Shown piece by piece: positions 57,458 through 64,000 of a stretch of DNA of 64,000 nt. The notes under the pieces are model-generated. The model was not told the DNA's origin, did no database searches, and saw only the letters and a list, made by a program, of their open reading frames with translations. Every line of letters starts with the position of its first letter. Positions within the stretch are counted from its first letter, which is position 1. Source of the DNA: Branchiostoma floridae (Eukaryota; Chordata; Leptocardii; Amphioxiformes; Branchiostomatidae). Location of the stretch: assembly GCF_000003815.2 (NCBI RefSeq), contig NC_049992.1:18180957-18244956 (forward strand), in the 5' to 3' direction. A program made the position numbers and the translations under genes.

Positions 57458-57798
57458 CAGGGCTCGAAATGCCCACTTGCCCACTTGAAAATGCAACCTC
57501 ATTTTGCTTGGCGCAACTTAATTTTAAACCCAGGTTGCACACTGCGCAACCTGAAATTTCGCAGTTGGAACACTGCTTTTCTCCCACCTATAAGCATAAG
57601 CTTTTATATTTATTTTTTGATAACATAAAACATATTACATAGTTACATATAACTGGAAGGAAAGATAAGGGATAAGATTTTATTTGGAGAAAGTAACAAC
57701 TTGAAAGTGGGGCAACCTGAAATGTTTATGGCGCAACCTGGCTTTTGACTCAGGTTGCCGCTTGGACAACCTGGCTGACAAAAGTATTTTGGGCACTG
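57458..57798 (+). mobile_element. GCGCAACCTG-word element (family C), copy 2
   Basis: The left end is CAGGGCTCGAAAT and the right ATTTTGGGCACTG. The target duplication CACAAA (57452-57457 and 57799-57804) is perfect. It has the same interior and orientation as copy 1, with only scattered differences. Confidence 0.9.
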
Positions 57799-58496
57799 CA
57801 CAAAGTCCTGTCCAGCATGACAGAGCAGAGGCCGTCAACCTGAAGACCTCATTTTCGATTGAGGTGAATTATTTTCAACGAAGTACTGTATGCGGAGGCA
57901 CTCCTACCCTTCTCCAAAAGTGTGTTAGATTCTTTTAGCACATAGATAGAGAGCCCCCGTTTACAGGGCCTTCAACTTCGTGTATAAGAAAAGAAGATAA
58001 AATAAAAAATTGTCTTTGAACAAAAATGGCACCAACATCTAGATACTGCTCAATGCCCTTGCATCCCTGTTTTAGGATAATGTAATTATCTGCTATAGGT
58101 AAATACTGCCAGGGAAATGCATAGAGACTTAATCACTGTCATTCTCGGGGTAAAATGCATGCGATGTTTCAATGCATTAGACTAAAACGTACATCACTCC
58201 GTCTAAAGAGATTTAACGGCCAATATTCAAGTACGTTGGAGCCCTGCCACGTACGTCATGGTTCAATCCCCGGTCAGTTTATCGGATTACGCCTTACACT
58301 TCGATAAAGTTGCACATAAAGAACAAACGCTGATCAAAGATACTTCCCTCCTGTGATAAATTTTTACTGGATTTCCGTACAATGTACATGTAGATCTAAT
58401 AATTGATGTTTGTTGTGGAATACCAACAGTTATTACCTCGTAATGAAACAAAATGTCTTCATGCCTGAATATTTGTTATATCAGGTTGGCAAGCCA
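57799..58496. other. Unique DNA with a box-B-like sequence
   Basis: GGTTCAATCCCCGGTCAG near 58260 resembles a tRNA T-arm/box B, but no box A or cloverleaf accompanies it. It may be a truncated SINE. No gene. Confidence 0.35.
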
Positions 58497-58785
58497 CCAA
58501 TAACAAAATTCTTTGTAGAGAGTTGGTACATAACCAAGTGCATTGTTCAACCAACATTTCGGTGATTGTCTGTCACCTTCCTCAGCGCAGTTCTGACTGG
58601 TTTGCTTTGTACTGCAGCACAGGTGTTGCTGTAACGTATTAAACATATTATAGATATATGCTAGTAAAATGTGATTTTTACAATGCAGTCCCAAACATAC
58701 ATTGTATAGGAGTATACAGGCGGTCACCGAAATGTCGGTTGAATAAGACACTAGTCTTGGTCTTGTACAAAGAACTTTGTCATTC
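58497..58785. mobile_element. Inverted-repeat element with CAACATTTCGGTGA arms
   Basis: TTCAACCAACATTTCGGTGA (58547 on) and its inverse with one mismatch (58724 on) are the best-paired part. Pairing continues outward, with indels, to AACAAAATTCTTTGTA / ACAAAGAACTTTGTC. A short GCTTTGTACTGCAGCACAGG-containing core lies between. No target duplication seen. Confidence 0.65.
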
Positions 58786-59611
58786 TGAATTTTGAAAGGA
58801 AAAATGAATGAGCCACAAGTGTACAGTTAAAACAAGAGATGGTCAAGACACCAGTTGATAAAAAAGCTTTGCATGAAGGACTATAAATTAACCTTCTTCC
58901 AGCTAAGGTTGCCTTTTGGTACCAATTTTACATCAAATACAGAGTGAAGAAGCAAGGTGAGAGTTAAAAATCTGTACCCTTTTCCTTATGAAGGTGATAC
59001 CAAGGGCAACAAGCTGTCCTTCGCTCTGAGACATGATAACCTTTAAGTTATTTGCCTTATTACTGAAATTCCTTCTCCAGACAGACCTTCTTGACAAGTG
59101 GCAGAACTTTTGGTCTTGACAACTTCCTTCGTTAAGGATATAATCTTTCAAGACCAACAGTAGTATGCATGCACCACCTGTTCTGTTGAAATGTGGTACA
59201 AGGAGATGAAAATTGAAGGGTTGTGAGTATGTTTAATGGCTCCCTGACAGTACGATCATATATGAATGTATCACAAGGGCCAAAATTCAAGCAGATGGTA
59301 GTGAAGAAATTAAATTGTGAAGACAGATCTTTCTTTGTACATGCACATATAAACGTAATGTTAAGAAATGTGGCACCCATCATTTCTATACTTCCAGCCC
59401 TTTCCCCTCCTTCTGTCAGAAAGCCAGGCCCTCTGGGGTATCCGTGAAGCCTTTGATCTTGTCCTAACTATAACAAACAGTACCCCTGATGTTAAGTTCT
59501 CTGTCCAAACATCACCTGAACCCTAGTCAAAGCACGTCAGGTCTGGGGCCGCCCTGCTAAACTCATCAAGGGGTTGGTAGGGCAAGCTTCAAGCATTCCT
59601 CGCTCCTTGTT
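58786..59611. other. Unique non-coding DNA
   Basis: No gene recognised. Confidence 0.4.
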
Positions 59612-59770
59612 AATCTCCAAGCAGATGTTAGGACAGACTATTGTCAAGTTTCCAGATCTGGTCGATCCTGACATGTCGACAGCCCTTAGAAGCTCTTCAT
59701 CAACTGTCGGCCTACCTGCAAGGAGTCAGAAGACTTGACAATTGTCCATCAAACATCTGCATGGAGATAA
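59612..59770. repeat. Facing pair of the AACATCTGCTTGGAG motif
   Basis: AATCTCCAAGCAGATGTTA at the left and AAACATCTGCATGGAGATAA at the right are 17-bp inverse copies with one mismatch. The inner sequences (GGACAGACTATTGTCAAGTT / AGACTTGACAATTGTCC) extend the pairing imperfectly, suggesting a MITE of about 160 bp. Confidence 0.65.
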
Positions 59771-60144
59771 TGCCCTTGCCATAGTCATCCAAGAAGAGTT
59801 GACCAGCAATCCTTGTTTAAGACTTAAGTTATCTGAACACTTATTGCAAGGTAGGCAAATTTCTTTGGAGAGGACCTACAGTAAAAGACAGAGTGAATGA
59901 CTGAAATACTCACAAATGACCTTCATTGAACCTTTATGATACCTGGCTACTTCTGTGAGTAAAAGAGGTAATTTTAGTCCTGTTTAGTCCCACTTGAGGC
60001 CATAGTACCCTGGGAGCCAGACAGGACCAGGTAGCTAGCGAGTTTTGTTCGGGGACCCAAGGCAGTCAGCCCGCAGATCTCACATTAGTGCTCCGGGAGA
60101 GTTTAAGCTCCCATGTAAGGCCATAGAGGCAATGGGTTGTAATA
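59771..60144. other. Unique non-coding DNA
   Basis: Nothing recognised. Confidence 0.35.
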
Positions 60145-60358
60145 AACTGTTGGTAGGTATTGGAAGGCAAAGCCCATCCCTCTCCTTCCACCACCTTTTA
60201 CCTCCCCAACCAAAGTCAGGTACCCATTTTTACACCTGGATGGAGGAAAGTCGTATAATACACCTTTCTAAAGGACACAACATCGTGGCATGTCAGGGGA
60301 TTCAAACCCAGGATCTCTGCTTTACCGTTACCCCAACAGACTGCCAAACTCCTCTGTG
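60145..60358 (-). mobile_element. tRNA-derived SINE, copy 3
   Basis: On the minus strand GGTTTGAATCCCC (box B) is followed by GTGTCCTTTAGAAAGGTGTA, TACGACTTTCCTCCATCCAG, GTGTAAAAATGGGTACCTGA and GGTTGGGGAGGTAAAAGGTG, ending GGGATGGGCTTTGCC. It is the most complete body of the three copies. Box A is weak. Confidence 0.75.
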
Positions 60359-60777
60359 ATTAGTAACACCGATAATGTTGAGGGGTTGTGTGAATACATT
60401 TCAATGGCTTCCTCCTCTGCAATCTTCCGCCACTGTCTTCCCTCTGGGTTTCTTAAGGAGGAGTGAAAAGTTGACTAGCTCGCCAGAAGGATGAGATTAA
60501 GACTATTAAGTCTTAGCAGCAGGTGAGTTATAGGTTCAGGTCAACCCCTCTTCATCTGATGTAAAACCCAGCCTTTGCTATTCCATACACCACACCCTCC
60601 CTCTGCCCCTTCATTGTTTTCCCAGAGCAGCTTGTCACCTAGGGTAAACTTGTCCAAAATAGGTCCAAGAAGGTTGGACACCCAGGCAATAAGATACGCC
60701 AAAAAGCAGTTACTCAAGCAACTGGGTAATATTTTAGAAATGGGTCAACGTTTCAGATAGCATCCAATATCTTTTGT
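60359..60777. other. Unique non-coding DNA
   Basis: Nothing recognised. Confidence 0.35.
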
Positions 60778-60782
60778 CAGTG

Positions 60783-61343
60783 CATGCCCGTAGCCAGGGG
60801 GGGTTCGGGGGGGTTCGGAAGAACCCCCCCACATGCTCAAAGGTCCGCTTTTTCATGCTCAAAGGTCCCCTTTTTCATGTCCAAGATTTTTTTTCAAAGG
60901 CATGACTGATTTGCATTATTCACTGATAGACATTTCATTCAATCCTAGTGAGTCTATCAGCCTAATTTGCCCCCAGAAAGTGCAGGAAATGGCTTTTCAT
61001 AGGGTCCAGATTTCAAAATTTCCCCGGACCACCATTGCAACGCCTCCCGCCTTTGGTATCGGACATGGTGAAAATATGTCGGGGGAGTCGGCCTCAAAGA
61101 CTTATGCCAAAAACCTTGTGTATTTTAAGAGAAATTCCATTAAACTTAGCCAGCGAATTTTACCCGTCAAAATGCAGGAAATGGCGTTTCAGAGGGTTAA
61201 GATTTCAATTTTCCCGGGGGTGCATGCCCCCAGACCCCCCTAGGCAGCTCACGCCTTCAGCGTGAGTCTCGCGCCTGCGGCGCTCGATGGTCCCACAAAT
61301 ACTAAAAAGAACCCCCCCAACCAAAATCCTGGCTACGGGCATG
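60783..61343 (+). mobile_element. Long-TIR non-autonomous transposon, family M3, copy 2
   Basis: It has the same termini as the 11.8-kb copy and a different 5-bp target duplication, CAGTG (60778-60782 and 61344-61348), so it inserted independently. Orientation is the same and the interior is alignable throughout with small indels. The 136-codon frame here combines segments that lie in two different frames of the other copy. Confidence 0.92.
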
Positions 61344-61348
61344 CAGTG

Positions 61349-62631
61349 ACACTTTTTGGCGTAGCTTTTCCAAAGTTGTGAAGCTCACAGGAGGATGAAC
61401 TTTGCCCCCTGAGGTCACAGTAAAGTGATGGAGAAAATGCCTGTCAGGCTTGTCCATGTTGTTTGATGGGAAAGCTTTGTTGGGGGCATGTTTTCTTGTT
61501 CTTTTAATGGCCTACCTATTTCCTGTCAAGGTGGGAGGAGGGCATCTGGGTTTGAACTTTCGCTTTTGGGGGTCGGGAGAAGCAATGGTCATTTTAGGAG
61601 GTAATGGTGTTTAGAGGAGAAGACTGGCACCCCAGGTATGCTGAAAGTGAAAGTAATATCGATCCAGTTTAGCTCACTGAAGAGCTTTACTTTCACTGGT
61701 CCTGGAGACACAGGCTATATATACATTTTGTAGTTTTTGCAGGTTCAACGTAGCAGGGTACAAATGAACAGTGGACCATGTCCCAACCCAAGGACTGTAA
61801 CCCTTTCCAAGGCCAACAACCACTGGTTTAGGCATGCTGAAATCTAAAGCTTCTGTGACATTTTTTTACAGTGGAATTTAAATCAGTCAGAAACCAGTCA
61901 AAACCAGTTACAGAAATTCCACAAACTTTCTATACCAAACGATTTCTGAAGGCTTTTCTGATTTTTCTACACGTTGCCTGTGAGCGTCTTTGTAACTTAT
62001 ATTGGCCCACCATCCTGCCCTATCTCTCCACAAAGTTTGGTAGTCACAGCGGAGTTGACATTGCACATGACTTTGTATTGTAGCCAAGCATCAGTGGAAT
62101 TGCACTGCATGGAAGCTTGGCAGATAAAGTTATAACCTACACAAGAATGATCATCTCGAAAATCAATAGTAATTCTGTTCCCACCACTTAGGCAATCGGG
62201 AAGATTGGGTCTGGGGAACTGGGCTTCTTGGTCCCCTTTTCTGGCATAGCCTGCGATGATCAATCAAAATCATAAAGGAAAGGGATCAATGAATACGTAC
62301 ATTTGTATGTTCTCCAAGGGTGGCTTCACTGTATTCATAGTCGTACATTGAAAGCGGGTTTGTGGTTTTGCCCAATCTTCATATAGAAAGATGTTACTCA
62401 TGAGGAATATGTATGAACTTTTGCTTATTCAGGGAATGGTTTGCAGTGGGCTATGAAGTCTCTATATTGCCTCAAAGAAGAATAGATGAGCATACACAAC
62501 ATTGATTGTGAATAATGGGACTTCTTTTATCAAATCAATCTAGGTAGGTTTGTTGTGAAGATATTTTTAAGAGAACTGACAAAGATCGCGACTTCAAAGA
62601 CTAATATTTTACATGTACAGTAATAGGCTAA
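61349..62631. other. Unique non-coding DNA
   Basis: No gene or repeat recognised. Open frames at 61871-62083 and 61997-62263 overlap on opposite strands and have no domain. Confidence 0.4.
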
Positions 62632-62998
62632 GGCCACACCAATTTAATTTCTTGGTTCACGGATTCGCTCGCTCCTATTTTTTGGAGAAAAAAAATTAAA
62701 ATAAAAATTACCACTCAGCACATTTTCACCATTAATGAAACCATTCACCAACTTTCTGGTGTAGCAAATTGGCCTTTATATTATAAGCTCCTTAAAGGGT
62801 GGGTACAGGTGCTGTTACTGTACAATAATAGTGTTTTTGTACTTTTTTCAAACTGAAAACTTTTTTCTTTATGTTTTGGATTAGCCGTTACCTTTGCCCC
62901 AACCGTTTTATGATTTTTATTTTTATTTTTATTTTGCCCTCTCGCTCCATATTTTTTATGAAAAAATCCGTGAACCAAGAAATTAAATTGGTGTGGCC
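62632..62998 (+). mobile_element. Harbinger-like MITE, family M2, complete copy
   Basis: GGCCACACCAATTTAATTTC ends with TAA on both sides (62629-62631 and 62999-63001). The TIR continues through CTTGGTTCACGGAT. It is about 95% like the nested copy at 48.5 kb by eye. AT-rich core with TTATTTTTATTTTTATTTT. No coding frame of note. Confidence 0.93.
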
Positions 62999-63780
62999 TA
63001 AGAGGCTACCAGTGATGCAATAGTCTGTCAGGGATTACCCAGTACAAGTGTCCACATCAACAGCATTGATGAAACCCGACCTTCACGTAACCTTAATTTG
63101 CGGAATCAGACAGTTTCTGATCGATGCAGGGCGGTGCGTCTGTGCTGTTGGCATGTCTATCCATGAGGAGGACAGAGTACACATTCTTACGAGTCCCGTG
63201 GAGTAACTGTGTTACTGATGAAAAGAAAACTGTGACACTTCAGAATAACTTGTCAATGCAAGATGTTTGTACTTTGTTCATTTGTAGGCAGGATGGAGTC
63301 AATTCCAAATTACTACTTTGATGTTTGTTTCCCTTTGTTCTACTAATAAAAGTACTATACTGTGAAGTTTTCTAACATTTTCGAAACTTTGTAGCAATCT
63401 AACTGAGATAAAGAACGGTTTAGAATGATTCCTAATATTTGTTTTACTTTCTAGATATTTCCTACCATCCTCAAACATGTTAGAAACATTTGTAATAACA
63501 TCAAATATAAACATAGAGTCACCTTTTGATCTAACACGGTAGAACATTTTGGAAATGGGTCAGTGGACTGGACTTGAATTACAAATTGTTAACTTTCTAC
63601 TCTAGTTCATTTTTTTTGCATTTCATTTTGGAGACTCCAGGTACATGTATAACTTGACAGAGAATATATAACTGGAAATTTGTCGGTTCAGAAGATAATT
63701 TGTTTTACAATATTTTTCAATGGTTGTTTTTTTAATGATTACCCAAGTGCAGGGTATATGATATGTTTATGTATCAAAAC
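62999..63780. other. Unique non-coding DNA
   Basis: No gene recognised. AT-rich toward the end. Confidence 0.4.
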
Positions 63781-63781
63781 T

Positions 63782-63992
63782 GATTAAGTTGACTAATCTT
63801 CTTAGACATCAATAATACAGCTGTGCTGATGGCTATCACTAATCTCCTCTGATCTGGCCTAATCCTGGCTCTGATCAAAGGAGCCATTTATGGACAGGAT
63901 TAGAGCAAAATACTGGGATAATCCGCTTAATCTTGGAGACCACTCAGCTGGAATAATCCCCAATTCCATGTTAGGCCTTAGTGACTTGATTA
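63782..63992. promoter_or_regulatory. Cluster of TAATC/TAATCC sites, candidate enhancer
   Basis: Nine TAATC cores on either strand lie at 63782, 63794, 63840, 63860, 63897, 63919, 63928, 63954 and 63988. Four of them are TAATCC (63860, 63897, 63919, 63954), the preferred site of K50 homeodomains (Otx, Pitx, Gsc). ATCAAAG (63874) fits Tcf/Lef. The sequence is not internally repetitive and is not part of any repeat seen elsewhere here. Function is inferred from site density alone. Confidence 0.5.
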
Positions 63993-64000
63993 TGTGGATG

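Noticed and set aside
58255-58275. tRNA gene suggested by GGTTCAATCCCCGG
   Set aside because: No box A, anticodon stem or acceptor stem can be drawn around it. At best it is a truncated SINE.

Overview
This window looks like non-coding DNA from an animal genome. I think it is most likely from a cephalochordate (amphioxus, Branchiostoma type). The reasons are the AT-leaning, low-CpG background, the abundance of short non-autonomous DNA transposons, the tRNA-derived SINEs, the many TACATGTA words, and repeat families I associate with amphioxus (termini CAGGGCTCGAAAT, CCCGTAGCCAGG and AACATCTGCTTGGAG). The organism call rests on recognition, not on a search. I found no protein-coding exon that I would defend. 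All open frames are short, lack a recognisable domain and mostly lie in repeats. No rRNA gene, functional tRNA gene or CRISPR array was seen. The window is best read as an intergenic stretch or a very large intron.

Layout. 0-12 kb: mostly unique sequence with one Harbinger-like MITE (4.3 kb), a degraded CTTGCC-word element (4.8 kb), a 192-bp tandem duplication (8.0 kb) and a CpG-richer open block (10.3 kb). 12-19 kb: a long-TIR element (11.8 kb), a four-unit minisatellite (12.9 kb), a second Harbinger-like copy (14.3 kb), CpG-richer unique DNA (15.4-16.3 kb), a GTGCACCC-word element (17.5 kb) and a decayed array repeat (18.3 kb). 21-31 kb is the densest part. It holds a nearly palindromic element at a TTAA site (22.3 kb), a 203-bp MITE next to its own unoccupied paralogous site (24.5 kb), a TATA-box candidate promoter (24.2 kb), two more GTGCACCC elements, an ACCTGCA-word element and SINE (28 kb), two CpG-rich inverted-repeat elements (29.3-29.7 kb) and a SINE with a perfect 14-bp target duplication (30.6 kb). 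31-44 kb: more word elements, tandem arrays of 173, about 245 and about 115 bp, and a dispersed repeat with a CTCF-like core. 46-54 kb: Harbinger-like copies, one nested inside a word element, and a hAT element with an 8-bp target duplication. 54-64 kb: sparser DNA with SINE, MITE and word-element copies, ending in a striking cluster of TAATC/TAATCC sites.

The most interesting signal is a set of short elements that mostly keep the same outer ends (CAGGGCTCGAAAT...ATTTCGAGCCCTG) but carry different iterated interior words: GTGCACCC, ACCTGCAC/GTGCAGGT, GCGCAACCTG, and in likely relatives ACTTGCAATTTGCA, CTTGCC and ACGGAC. In two families the words occupy equivalent positions, as if every copy of the word had been replaced together. 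The second is a possible cis-regulatory module at the right edge. It has nine TAATC cores, four of them TAATCC, and one Tcf-type ATCAAAG within about 210 bp.
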